From Arthrobacter alpinus (GTDB lineage: Bacteria > Actinomycetota > Actinomycetes > Actinomycetales > Micrococcaceae): DNA of 64,000 nucleotides. Shown piece after piece: positions 47,151-55,998 of this stretch (positions are counted from its first letter, which is position 1; every line of letters starts with the position of its first letter). The stretch spans positions 1,736,001-1,800,000 of the forward strand of contig NZ_CP013200.1 in assembly GCF_001445575.1 (NCBI RefSeq), read 5' to 3'. Made by a program: the position numbers and the translations under genes. The notes under the pieces are model-generated. The model did no database searches. It saw only the letters and a list, made by a program, of their open reading frames with translations, and was not told the origin of the DNA.

Positions 47151-47519
47151 ATGCCCCGCTCGAACCATCCACGCCGCCGTACCTCCAATGCCAGGGGCTC
47201 TAGCAAGTCGCCGGGGCGGGGGCCACAGGGCGGTGGGGCGGTGGACGAGGACGGCGACGGCTTTGATATGAACCGAGCCAGGCTGGGCACTACCGCCACT
47301 GAATCAGCGCCCGACGGCGTCTGGGCAGTACGGACCATCAGCGCCGGGAACGCTCAGAAGTCATATACCTGCCCGGGGTGTCACCGTGCGGTTCCGCCCG
47401 GCTTGGCTCATCTGGTGGTGTGGCAAGAGGATGCCATGTTCGGTGCCGAGGCAGGATTGCGCGACCGCAGACACTGGCACAGCAATTGCTGGCGTGGGCG
47501 AAGCTACCGGTACAGGTAG
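47151..47519 (+). CDS. Small basic protein with a CxxC-type zinc site
   Basis: 122 residues from ATG 47151 (CACAAT ends 6 nt upstream). The N-terminus is very basic (PRSNHPRRRTSNARG), then an acidic stretch DEDGDGFD. The C-terminal half has YTCPGCHRAVPPGLAHLVVW and RRHWHSNCWRGRS: two Cys, several His and a further Cys that could bind zinc. Similar proteins recur next to nucS in actinobacteria and are often labelled ATP/GTP-binding without a visible P-loop; I see none here. It may bind nucleic acid. Function is unknown. Confidence 0.75.
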   Translation: MPRSNHPRRRTSNARGSSKSPGRGPQGGGAVDEDGDGFDMNRARLGTTATESAPDGVWAVRTISAGNAQKSYTCPGCHRAVPPGLAHLVVWQEDAMFGAEAGLRDRRHWHSNCWRGRSYRYR

Positions 47520-47528
47520 GCTGGGCGC

Positions 47529-48320
47529 ATGGTTTTTGATCCTAGCTCCCTTGACTTTGTTGATGCCGGCGTCCCTGTGCCGGTCCGCGCCTCCACCATC
47601 TTGCCCGCTGTGCGCGAGAACATTGAGCTGAGAACCGCAGACGGCCTGACCTTGGTGGGTGAATTGGCGCTGCCGGCCGACGGCGTCATCCGGGCCACGC
47701 TGATCACGCTGCATCCACTGCCTACTCACGGCGGCTTCATGGACTCACATGTCTATAAGAAGGCGTCCTACCGGCTGCCTGCCCTGGCCGGGATCGCAGT
47801 ATTGCGCTTCAACACCCGCGGCACGGCATCGCCACGCGGCACCAGTGATGGCAGCTTTGAAGAAGGCATTGGTGAACGGCTTGATGTTGCCGCTGCCGTC
47901 CAGTTTGCCGTGGACCGCGGCTTGCCCAACCGCTGGCTGGTGGGCTGGTCTTTCGGCACGGAGCTGGTGCTCAAATATGGGGCCGAGGCCCCGGTGGCCC
48001 AGCAAGTGGAAGGCGCAGTGCTACTCTCGCCGCCACTGCATCGAGCCGTTGACGCCGATTTGGATGCGTGGGCGTCCTACGGGAAACCGCTCACTGTGCT
48101 GGTGCCGGAGTTTGACGACTACCTGCAGCCTGAAGCGGCCACCGAGCGTTTCTCCTTGGTACCGCAAGCCAAGCTGGTGGCCGTGGACGGGGCCAAGCAC
48201 TTGTGGGTTGGCGAGAAGTACGCGGCCCGGGCCCTGAATGAAATTTCCTCGGCTGTGCTGGGGGCTCCCGTGGAATTGCCCGGTGACTGGCACGGAGCCG
48301 TTGCGGCGCTGCCAGCCTAA
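47529..48320 (+). CDS. Alpha/beta-hydrolase
   Basis: 263 residues. The nucleophile elbow is GWSFGTELVLKYG (Ser near residue 142), preceded by the oxyanion strand LITLHPLPTHGGFMDSHVY and FNTRGTASPRGTSDGSF. An acid and a final His (AVDGAKHLWVGEKY near residue 227) complete the triad. This pattern matches small cytoplasmic serine hydrolases of the dienelactone-hydrolase-like/YghX type; the substrate is unknown. TAGGCT (47517-47522) overlaps the stop codon of the preceding gene and ends 6 nt before the ATG, indicating a separate leaderless mRNA. Confidence 0.82.
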   Translation: MVFDPSSLDFVDAGVPVPVRASTILPAVRENIELRTADGLTLVGELALPADGVIRATLITLHPLPTHGGFMDSHVYKKASYRLPALAGIAVLRFNTRGTASPRGTSDGSFEEGIGERLDVAAAVQFAVDRGLPNRWLVGWSFGTELVLKYGAEAPVAQQVEGAVLLSPPLHRAVDADLDAWASYGKPLTVLVPEFDDYLQPEAATERFSLVPQAKLVAVDGAKHLWVGEKYAARALNEISSAVLGAPVELPGDWHGAVAALPA

Positions 48321-48323
48321 GCA

Positions 48324-48365
48324 GCGGGCTCGAGCAGCCAGCCTGAGCTGGCGGCTCGAGCCCGC
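48324..48365. terminator. Bidirectional terminator
   Basis: GCGGGCTCGAGC (48324-48335) pairs perfectly with GCTCGAGCCCGC (48354-48365), and the loop adds GCCAG/CTGGC. It lies between convergent genes. Confidence 0.85.
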
Positions 48366-48379
48366 GAGTTGTGATCTTG

Positions 48380-49720
48380 CTAGTTCTTATCCTGACGAGC
48401 GATGAAGACTTCCTTGACCAGCAGCATGACGGCCGCGGCAGTGGGGATAGCGATCAGGGCTCCGAGCACGCCCAGCAAGCTACCACCGGCAATGACCGAG
48501 ATGACGGCAACAGCACCGGGCACAGCCACCGCCTTCTGCATGATGCGAGGCGAAATGAAGTAGGCCTCAAATTGCAGGTAAGCGAAGTAGCAGATGGCGT
48601 AAATCAGCGCTGTTTGCCATCCTGCGGTCAGGCTGACGGCAATCACCACAATGGCAGCGATCATGCCACCCACCAGCGGGATGAAGGCCAGCAGCGCCAC
48701 AACGAAGGCCAGCAGCACGCTAAACGGCACGCCAAGAATGCTCATGACGATGAAGGCGAAGGTGGCGTTCAGAACGGCTACGCACACCTGGCCAATGACG
48801 TAGTTGCCTACGCCACGGGTGATTTCCTCGCTCAGTTCTTCGACTCTGGGGCGGCGAGAGCGAGGCGCCAGACGGTAGCCCCACTTCTTCATGGCCGGCA
48901 GAGATGCCAAGAAGTACAAGCTCAGAACCAGCACGATCAAGGTGCCAAAGAGCCCGTTCGCGATGTTCGTACCCACGCCCACCACACCGCCAAAGATTCC
49001 GCCCACAGCCTGGGCGTCCTGGAAGAACTTGGCAACCTGCTCATTGATGGTGTCCAGAACGCGGTACTGGACATCGAGCTGCTTGAAGAATTCAGAATTG
49101 AGAAAATCTCGGATCCAAACCGGGGCCTTGGTGACCAGCTGGGACGTCTGTTCCACGATTGTGGGGATCAGGGTGGCGAAGAACAAAGCCACCACGCTCA
49201 ACAGACCCACCAGCACCAGGACTATGCCCAAGGGGCGTGGTACCTTGCGCTGTTCCAGCCAACGGACCACGGGGTCCAACCCCAAGGCAATGAACAAGGC
49301 AGTCACAATCCAAAGGAGCAAGGATTCAGTATTGGCCAGAATGTAGCTCAAGCCCAAGGCAATGCCAACACCCACAGTCCCCATGAACCCAAAGTAGATG
49401 GGGTGGCGGAACATGCTGCCTCCGGAGGATGCCTCTGCAGCAACGGCCGTCTCGCCGGGGCCATGAGGCGCTAGGGGCAGGTCAAAGCGCACCCGTGGCT
49501 GGGCGCCCGGAACTGGCTGGCGGAGCTTCTGCGCCACCCAGCCGCGCCAGCCCTTGGGGCTGGCTTCCATTGTGACGGCCACGGAAGCGCCCGACGCCGC
49601 GATCGGGGCAGCCGGGGCGGTCTTGCCAGCCGCTGCTTCTGCGGGATCGGCCGGGACCGCGGGCGCGCCTGCATCGTCGGGACCGGGGCCGGAGGGGCTT
49701 GGATCGGGGGAGGTATTCAT
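48380..49720 (-). CDS. AI-2E-family (PerM/UPF0118) permease
   Basis: About 446 residues from ATG 49720 (GAAGG 8 nt upstream; longer in-frame starts exist at 49735 and 49771). A Pro/Ala/Ser-rich cytoplasmic N-terminus (about 1-110) precedes eight hydrophobic helices. Family motifs include ALGLDPVVRWLEQRKVPRPL, the long loop with APVWIRDFLNSEFF, and FIPLVGGMIAAIVV followed by YFISPRIMQKAVAVPGAV, LGVLGALIAIPTAAA. The family exports various solutes or exchanges Na/H; the name AI-2E does not imply autoinducer transport here. It is divergent from a large membrane protein. Confidence 0.88.
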   Translation of the reverse strand: MNTSPDPSPSGPGPDDAGAPAVPADPAEAAAGKTAPAAPIAASGASVAVTMEASPKGWRGWVAQKLRQPVPGAQPRVRFDLPLAPHGPGETAVAAEASSGGSMFRHPIYFGFMGTVGVGIALGLSYILANTESLLLWIVTALFIALGLDPVVRWLEQRKVPRPLGIVLVLVGLLSVVALFFATLIPTIVEQTSQLVTKAPVWIRDFLNSEFFKQLDVQYRVLDTINEQVAKFFQDAQAVGGIFGGVVGVGTNIANGLFGTLIVLVLSLYFLASLPAMKKWGYRLAPRSRRPRVEELSEEITRGVGNYVIGQVCVAVLNATFAFIVMSILGVPFSVLLAFVVALLAFIPLVGGMIAAIVVIAVSLTAGWQTALIYAICYFAYLQFEAYFISPRIMQKAVAVPGAVAVISVIAGGSLLGVLGALIAIPTAAAVMLLVKEVFIARQDKN

Positions 49721-49910
49721 GGTTTCTGCCTTCATAAACGGTGGTGTGGAGGCAAATTGTTCCACTTCCAACAGTGACTAGAGGTTACCAGCGCATCGAG
49801 GAACAGCCAGTGAGCAGCGCGGGTGTCAACGTGAGAAAAGTCAAAGAGGCATGCCCAATAGATAGGCGTTCGGTTACCCTTGAAGTAACGATCACAGCAG
49901 TGTTCCGTCG

Positions 49911-52253
49911 ATGTTAGGTATGTTCTTGCGTTCAAAAATTGCAATTGTCCTGGCCATATTGGGTCTGTTGGTGTTGGGTACTGGCATTGGCCAGCGCACC
50001 ATCTGGCTCCCGCCAGCCACGGTCACAGCCGCGACACCGGCGCAGGTTGCCGCTGCCCCGTTGACTGTCATTGGTCCAGACCTGCTCAAGACCCGCGACG
50101 GGCAGTTCACCATGACCATTAAGAGCGATGGACCCATGCAGCTTGCTGTTGGGCGTGAAGACGACATTATTGGTTGGATTGGCGATGCCTCCTACACCAA
50201 AATTGGTGCTGCCAATTCAGACTTCACGCAACTAGCCGCCACGAGCACCAAGGGCGAGGCCACTGTGCCCAACCCTGCGGGGTCCGACATGTGGGTTAGC
50301 GAAGAAAAAGCAACAGGCGAGCTGACGTACACCTGGCAGTCTCCCGGTCGTGGTGATTGGGCGCTTTTGCTCTCAGCCGATGGCAAGGCAGCGGCTCCCA
50401 CGGACATTTCCATCACGGTTGACAATGAAGCCGGAACGCCGTGGGCTGTGCCGTTGATGATCATTGGTTCAGCACTGCTGGCCCTGGCCGCACTGATGTT
50501 CCTGATCTCACCCAACAAGGCCAAGGGCACTGCCGCACCCACTGCCGGGCGCCGTGCTGCTGGCCGAGGTCCCTCCGATCCGGCCACCGGCGCGCTGGAC
50601 GTGGACAAGCTTGTTGCTGCCCGCGAGGCCGCTAAGGCCTCATCCGGCAGCGCTGACGCTGCCCCTTCCGCTGCGGCCCCCTCCACGATCGCGGAGGCCC
50701 GCAAGGCCGACGCGCCTGTCATAACTCCGGCGAAGGACGCAGCCGAACCCAAGCCAGCAACCGCAACGCCCAGCGATGCGACCTCTGCGCTGCCTGCCGT
50801 GTTGCTCAACCCCGGCTCAGCTGCAGATTCTGACGCAACTGCTGCTGCCAAGGATAATGACGCAACGGTCCCCGCTGATACCGAAGGTTCTGCCGCTACC
50901 GAAGATTCAGAATCGGACGCCAGCTCCAACAGCAAATCCGACACCGAGAAGGATTCAGGCGGCCACGATTCAGACGGCCCGGATTCAGATGGCCCGGATT
51001 CCGGCGGCCACGATTCACATGGCAACGGTTCAGATGGCGTGACCTCGCTCAAGAAGCAGGAACCCCGCAAGCCACGAGCCCGGAACAAGGGTGGAGCCGC
51101 TGGAGCCAAGGATGCCACTCCTCAGGACCCTACTGCTCAGGACCCCACGTCTCAGGATAAGGGTGGCCAGAATAAGAGTGAGTTCCATACAACTGAAAGC
51201 CCCGTGGCTATGGTCAAGAAGCGCATGAAGGCTTCGCTGCGCTGGGGTGCTGCACTGGCTGCAGTCCTGGTGGCAGGTAGTCTCAGCCCAGCAGTCGCCG
51301 CTGACCCAAGCACGCCGGCACCTGCCAGCGCCGCTGCCGAAGCCACCCCCGCTGTCTCCCAAACTCCGTCCTCGCCCGGGTTCCCAGGATTGCTGGACAC
51401 CCAAGTTCAGCGCATTGCCACAGCAGTGGCAACGGCCGTTGCTGCCGGTGACGATGCCAAGAATGCCAAGGAACTCGAAACTCGCGTCAGTGGGATGGCC
51501 TTGGAAACTCGCGAGGCCAACTACAAAATTCGGGCTAAGGTAGCCAAGCAAGCTGCCATGGAACCAGTGAATGCCTCGAAGTTGCTGGCCAACGTTGTCA
51601 CGACCACCGCCACGTGGCCCCGTTCGGCGCTGCTGGTCACGCAGGGTGAAAACAACGCCTTGCCGCAGTTGCTGACGCTGGTTCAGGCCAGCCCACGCGA
51701 GAACTACAAAATGGTCAATGCCACACCGCTGCTTCCCGGCCAGACCTTCCCGAAGGTGGACAAGGAAGGCACCAAGGAAATTGCCTTGGATTCCTCCGAC
51801 GGATTGACGATGAGCCCCGCTGACGCCATTGCCGCACTGAGCGATCGTCTGACTAAGAGCGACAGCAAGTTCAAAGACACCTTCAACGACAGCGTTTACA
51901 TCCAAAGTGTCCTTGATACCCAGGCAACCATCACCAAGGAAGCCAAAGACGCCACGTACGTATTTAGCCATAAGGCCGCCACCGATGCCGCAGTGAACCT
52001 GCGCACTGCTGATGGCGGGGTCATGGTGGTCGTCGGTTACAACTTTGGCATCACCGGAACAAGCAAGGCAAATGCCACCCTGACGGTCGGTGACGATGCG
52101 GCCGTATTCACCGGCGGCAAAGAAACCACCACAGGCTTCAGCCTTAACTATGCCGAGCCCGTCGTCATGTACATTCCGCCCAAGGACGGTGCCGGTAAGT
52201 TCACGATCTTGTCCGCAACCCGCAATCTGGTGGGCGGCAGTTTCAAGAAGTAG
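49911..52253 (+). CDS. Large membrane protein with two putative external domains, unknown function
   Basis: 780 residues with an unusual layout: a membrane helix at about 8-28, an external beta-rich domain to about 180, a second helix (VPLMIIGSALLALAALMFLI, about 181-200), then a long low-complexity linker (200-435) that turns from Ala/Pro-rich to Asp/Ser/Gly-rich (DSDGPDSDGPDSGGHD). A third hydrophobic segment follows (RWGAALAAVLVAGSLSPAVAA, about 441-465), preceded by KKRMK and ending like a signal-peptide cleavage site. The last ~310 residues form a globular domain with no motif I recognise. The third segment resembles an internal signal peptide, so the C-terminal domain may be released. 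CAGTGT lies 7 nt before the ATG. Confidence 0.7.
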   Translation: MLGMFLRSKIAIVLAILGLLVLGTGIGQRTIWLPPATVTAATPAQVAAAPLTVIGPDLLKTRDGQFTMTIKSDGPMQLAVGREDDIIGWIGDASYTKIGAANSDFTQLAATSTKGEATVPNPAGSDMWVSEEKATGELTYTWQSPGRGDWALLLSADGKAAAPTDISITVDNEAGTPWAVPLMIIGSALLALAALMFLISPNKAKGTAAPTAGRRAAGRGPSDPATGALDVDKLVAAREAAKASSGSADAAPSAAAPSTIAEARKADAPVITPAKDAAEPKPATATPSDATSALPAVLLNPGSAADSDATAAAKDNDATVPADTEGSAATEDSESDASSNSKSDTEKDSGGHDSDGPDSDGPDSGGHDSHGNGSDGVTSLKKQEPRKPRARNKGGAAGAKDATPQDPTAQDPTSQDKGGQNKSEFHTTESPVAMVKKRMKASLRWGAALAAVLVAGSLSPAVAADPSTPAPASAAAEATPAVSQTPSSPGFPGLLDTQVQRIATAVATAVAAGDDAKNAKELETRVSGMALETREANYKIRAKVAKQAAMEPVNASKLLANVVTTTATWPRSALLVTQGENNALPQLLTLVQASPRENYKMVNATPLLPGQTFPKVDKEGTKEIALDSSDGLTMSPADAIAALSDRLTKSDSKFKDTFNDSVYIQSVLDTQATITKEAKDATYVFSHKAATDAAVNLRTADGGVMVVVGYNFGITGTSKANATLTVGDDAAVFTGGKETTTGFSLNYAEPVVMYIPPKDGAGKFTILSATRNLVGGSFKK

Positions 52254-52262
52254 ACTGCTGCC

Positions 52263-52299
52263 GAGGCGGGCTCAAGCACACTGTGCTGGAGCCCGCCTC
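52263..52299 (+). terminator. Terminator after the large membrane protein gene
   Basis: GAGGCGGGCTC (52263-52273) pairs perfectly with GAGCCCGCCTC (52289-52299), with AGCAC/GTGCT extending the stem into the loop. Confidence 0.82.
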
Positions 52300-52401
52300 T
52301 GTCAGTTTCAGCAAACGCTTACAACCATCATTTTCACCTGTCAGTTTCACCCGCGGCGAGAATTACCCAAGGCCGCCGCCCTGCCCAGTTAGAGTGAGAT
52401 C

Positions 52402-53358
52402 ATGAGTCAAAACAGCCCCATGTCACCGAACGGTCCGTCCGGAATTAACCTTCGCGGCGCCGTCGACCTTTCAGCCTTGAAGAACCGTGCCACGGCGCCA
52501 GCCACGGCCGCCGCAGCTGGCGCCCCCGCCGGCGGTTCACCATATGCGGTGGACGTCAACGAGCAAAGCTTCCAAGAATTTGTCCAGCTGAGCCAGCAGG
52601 TGCCCGTGGTGGTCGCCTTGGGATCGGCCCGCTCACAGCAGTCCGCAACCGTGACGGCCTTGCTGGAAAAGATCATCAACGAGTATGGCGGCCAGCTGGC
52701 ACTGGGCCGTGTCGATGTGGATTCCAGCCCGCAGATCGCCCAAGCCTTTGGTGTCACAGCTGTCCCCACGGTGGTCGCGCTCATCAAGGGCCAGCCCGTG
52801 CCCATGTTTGAGGGCGAGTTGCCGGAGGAGCAGGTCAAGGAATTCTTCGCCGAACTCCTCAAAGTAGCCGCCAGCAACGGAGTGACCGGCAATCTGGGTG
52901 GCGCCAAGGATCCAGCCGCCGCCGAGCCACCGCCGTTGCCTCCTCTGCACCAGGCTGCCCGGGATGCCATTGACGCCGGAGATCTGGAGACTGCGCAGAC
53001 AAGCTATGAAAAGGCTTTGGCGGAAAAGCCCAACGACGCCGACGCCAAGATTGGCCTGGCTCAGGTGCACCTCATGCTCCGCACTGCGCAGATTAATGTT
53101 CTCCAAGCCGAAGAATTCCGTACCCGGGCCGCTGGTGACCCTGATGATCTTGAGGCTGCATTGGCAGTGGCTGATTTGGACGTGACCGGCGGTCATGTGG
53201 AAGACGCGCTGGCGCGCCTGGTGAAGTTCATTGCCCTGCACTTTGGGCCCGAACGTGAGGATGCGCGGCTCCGTCTGCTGGAGCTGTATGAGGTGGTGGG
53301 TGTCAGCGATCCTCGCGTCTCGGCGTCGCGCCAGACATTGGCCCGCGCGCTCTTCTAG
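52402..53358 (+). CDS. Thioredoxin-fold/TPR protein (CnoX/YbbN-like)
   Basis: 318 residues. A thioredoxin-like domain (about 50-155) has VDVNEQSFQEFVQLSQQVPV and the cis-proline region GVTAVPTVVALIKG, but the CxxC active site is replaced (ALGSARSQQS), so it is not a classical disulfide reductase. The C-terminal half (about 190-318) has TPR-like helices: ARDAIDAGDLETAQTSYEKA and ADLDVTGGHVEDALARLVKF. This domain pair is that of CnoX/YbbN chaperone-type proteins, which hold clients for GroEL or DnaK. TAGAGT ends 6 nt before the ATG, a leaderless arrangement. Corresponds by position and type to mycobacterial Rv1324. Confidence 0.85.
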   Translation: MSQNSPMSPNGPSGINLRGAVDLSALKNRATAPATAAAAGAPAGGSPYAVDVNEQSFQEFVQLSQQVPVVVALGSARSQQSATVTALLEKIINEYGGQLALGRVDVDSSPQIAQAFGVTAVPTVVALIKGQPVPMFEGELPEEQVKEFFAELLKVAASNGVTGNLGGAKDPAAAEPPPLPPLHQAARDAIDAGDLETAQTSYEKALAEKPNDADAKIGLAQVHLMLRTAQINVLQAEEFRTRAAGDPDDLEAALAVADLDVTGGHVEDALARLVKFIALHFGPEREDARLRLLELYEVVGVSDPRVSASRQTLARALF

Positions 53359-53479
53359 CCAACAGCCTTCTGACCGGCGCTGTTCTTGCCGGCGCTGTTC
53401 GCTCCGATGCGCCACCAGCCAGGAATGTCATCCTTTGGGATAAGTCACAGGGCCACTCTGGATTGCTAGGGTCGTGTTC

Positions 53480-54271
53480 ATGAACAATTCTTTGGGGAGT
53501 ACTTCAACTGACGGGCGCCCACCTGCCTTATCGATCCGCGGATTATCCAAGCATTTTGGCGAGAAAGTCGCCGTCAATAACATTGACTTGGACGTTCCGG
53601 CAGGTTCCTTCTATGGCTTGGTGGGGCCCAACGGTGCCGGCAAAACCACGTCACTGTCCATGGCAACGGGCCTTTTGCGTCCGGATGCCGGACAAGTGTG
53701 GGTCCACGGAGTGGATGTTTGGCACAACCCGTTGGAGTCCAAACGGCTCATGGGGTTGCTGCCAGACGGTGTCCGGCTGTTTGACCGGCTCACTGGCGAG
53801 CAGCTGGTGACGTATGCAGGTTTGCTGCGCGGCATGGACAAGGACACGGTGGCCGAACGCGTCAAGGACTTGCTGACTGCCCTTGACCTGAGCAAGGACG
53901 CCGGGACCCTGGTGGTGGACTACTCCGCCGGCATGACGAAGAAAATTGCCTTGGCCTCGGCACTGATCCACGCGCCGAGCCTGTTGGTCCTGGATGAGCC
54001 CTTTGAATCGGTGGATCCGGTGTCTGCGGCGAACATTCGCGACATCCTGCATAACTACGTGAACTCCGGCGGCACCGTCATTGTCTCCAGTCACGTCATG
54101 GATCTGGTCCAGCGCATGTGCGATCACGTGGCCGTCATTGCAGCCGGTCGCGTTCTGGCGGCTGGAACCGTAGATGAGGTGCGCGGGGAGATGAGCCTGG
54201 AAGACAAGTTCGTGGAACTTGTGGGCGGCCGGAACCAGACGGCGGGGTTGCAATGGTTGCGCACCTCCTAA
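53480..54271 (+). CDS. ABC transporter ATP-binding protein
   Basis: 263 residues from ATG 53480 (GTG 53474 is also in frame). Walker A is LVGPNGAGKTTSLSMATG near residue 48, the signature motif reads VDYSAGMTKKIALASAL (SAGM in place of SGGQ), and Walker B is LLVLDEPFESVDPVSA followed by the H-loop VSSHVMDLVQRMC. The domain resembles exporters of the CcmA/DrrA class. The stop overlaps the permease gene by 19 nt, so both subunits are co-translated. TAGGGT ends 7 nt before the ATG. The substrate is unknown. Confidence 0.93.
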   Translation: MNNSLGSTSTDGRPPALSIRGLSKHFGEKVAVNNIDLDVPAGSFYGLVGPNGAGKTTSLSMATGLLRPDAGQVWVHGVDVWHNPLESKRLMGLLPDGVRLFDRLTGEQLVTYAGLLRGMDKDTVAERVKDLLTALDLSKDAGTLVVDYSAGMTKKIALASALIHAPSLLVLDEPFESVDPVSAANIRDILHNYVNSGGTVIVSSHVMDLVQRMCDHVAVIAAGRVLAAGTVDEVRGEMSLEDKFVELVGGRNQTAGLQWLRTS

Positions 54272-55839
54272 GGCTTAAACTTGCGCTACTGCGCAACTCC
54301 CTCAAGCGCAGCCCCTGGCAATTGGTGGGCCTGATCTTCGCTGCCCTGTACGGTTTGGGCGTGCTGGGCATGCTGCTGGTGGGGCTGGGCTTCGCCGGCA
54401 GCGTTGGCGATGCAGAGTTCGTGGGCATGGTGATTGTGCTGGCAGGATCCGCACTGTTGGTGGGTTGGCTGATCATTCCCGTCTTGGCTTCCGGTCTTGA
54501 TATGACGCTGGACCCTGCTCGCTTTGTCACCTATTCAATTCCCATGAAACAGCTCCTCACAGGGCTGGCCCTCTCAAGCTTCATTGGAGTCCCGGGTGTC
54601 GTGACTCTTGTGGCCGCCATGGGCACCGCCGTCGGGTGGTGGCGTTATCCTGGCGCGGCCGCAGCAGCGTTGATTTGCGGCGCCCTCGGCGCGTTGACGT
54701 GCATCATTGCCTCACGCGCCATCACGGCAGCCAGCACCAGCTTGGCCTCATCGCGCCGCTTCAAGGATGTCAGTGGGATCGTTGTGCTGGTGCCATTGAT
54801 GCTCATGGGCCCCATCATCGCCGGTGTTACCAGCGGCATCAGCGATTTTTCGGTGTACTTGCCACAGTTGGCCACCACGCTGTCATGGACTCCGCTGGGT
54901 GCCGTGTGGGGCGTTCCTGCAGATATTGCCGTTGGTGCCTGGGGGCCGGCCGGGCTGAAACTGTTGATAGCCCTTGCCACCCTGGCTGTTCTGACGTGGG
55001 TGTGGAAACTGTGCTTGGTCAAGGCCTTGGTCACCCCTGCCTTCTCCGGAGGGGGCCGCCGCACGGCTGGCAAGTTGGGTTTCTTTGTCCGGTTCCCGCA
55101 GACCCCAACGGGCGCGGTTGCCGCGCGTTGCTTGACCTACTGGTTCAGGGACCCGCGGTACAGCGCCGGGCTACTGATTGCGCCGTTGATCCCACTCGTC
55201 ATGGTGTTTGGCGGGACGCAGGCTGCCGGGCTTGAGGCTGTGGGCCCCATCCTCAGCTACGCCGGTGCCTTTGCCGCGTTCATGGTGGCGTGGAGCATCT
55301 CCGCTGACATCTCCTACGACAACACTGCCTTTGCCCTGCATCTTGCCACCGGCGTTTCCGGCAAGGCAGACAGGACTGGACGGGTTATGGCAGCGGCCGT
55401 TCTGGCTCTGCCGCTGGGACTGCTGTTCGCGGTGGCCGGGTCCGTCGTGGCAGGTGACTGGCAGATCCTGCCGGGCGCACTTGGTTTGGTGCTCGGTGCC
55501 ACAGGTGCCGGGCTTGGTTTGGCCAGCGTTTTCTCCTCTAGATTCACCATGGTGGTGCCGCTGCCGGGGGAGAGCCCCATGAAGTCCAAGCCGGGTAACA
55601 ACTTCGCCACGGTACTCATCCAGCTGTCCGGTTTTGCCGGTGCCGGGGTGCTAGCCGCCCCGGTTGCGGTGCTGATTATCATTGGCGCTGTGGCCCATCT
55701 GCCACTCTTTTTCTGGCTGGCATTGGTTGCCGGCGTTGGTTTGGGGGCGCTCTATGTGTTCTTCGGAATCCGGATGGGCGCCGAACAATATAACAAGCGG
55801 GGACCGGAATTATTGCAAGCTGTTTCTGTAGACCGCTGA
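54253..55839 (+). CDS. ABC transporter permease
   Basis: 528 residues with about twelve hydrophobic helices and no ATPase motifs. The gene overlaps the ATP-binding subunit by 19 nt and is its obvious partner. The N-terminus VAHLLRLKLALLRNSLKRSP is a cytoplasmic amphipathic helix, common in ABC-2-type permeases. An interior loop of KSKPGNNFATV type is present before the last helices. It probably exports a hydrophobic compound. No more specific family can be named. Confidence 0.85.
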   Translation: MVAHLLRLKLALLRNSLKRSPWQLVGLIFAALYGLGVLGMLLVGLGFAGSVGDAEFVGMVIVLAGSALLVGWLIIPVLASGLDMTLDPARFVTYSIPMKQLLTGLALSSFIGVPGVVTLVAAMGTAVGWWRYPGAAAAALICGALGALTCIIASRAITAASTSLASSRRFKDVSGIVVLVPLMLMGPIIAGVTSGISDFSVYLPQLATTLSWTPLGAVWGVPADIAVGAWGPAGLKLLIALATLAVLTWVWKLCLVKALVTPAFSGGGRRTAGKLGFFVRFPQTPTGAVAARCLTYWFRDPRYSAGLLIAPLIPLVMVFGGTQAAGLEAVGPILSYAGAFAAFMVAWSISADISYDNTAFALHLATGVSGKADRTGRVMAAAVLALPLGLLFAVAGSVVAGDWQILPGALGLVLGATGAGLGLASVFSSRFTMVVPLPGESPMKSKPGNNFATVLIQLSGFAGAGVLAAPVAVLIIIGAVAHLPLFFWLALVAGVGLGALYVFFGIRMGAEQYNKRGPELLQAVSVDR

Positions 55840-55877
55840 CTCTAGATAAGGTTAGAGCTAAACAGCAGATGCAAGGC

Positions 55878-55928
55878 AATAGCGCCCCGTCAGCCGCCGC
55901 TTCCGGTGTGCTCTGATGGGGCGTTATT
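55878..55928 (+). terminator. Terminator after the ABC transporter operon
   Basis: Sixteen-base arms (55878-55893 and 55913-55928) pair with two G-U pairs (AATAGCGCCCCGTCAG with CTGATGGGGCGTTATT) and end in TTATT. Confidence 0.8.
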
Positions 55929-55998
55929 ACTCTGGGGTTGCTTTCTGTAATTAGCCATGGGCCGCATTTTCTCGCGGCATTGAAAGGAAGCGTGTTTC

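Noticed and set aside
48371..49474. 367-codon open frame antisense to the AI-2E permease gene
   Set aside because: The product is extremely His/Gln/Asn-rich, typical of a translated reverse complement of a membrane protein gene.
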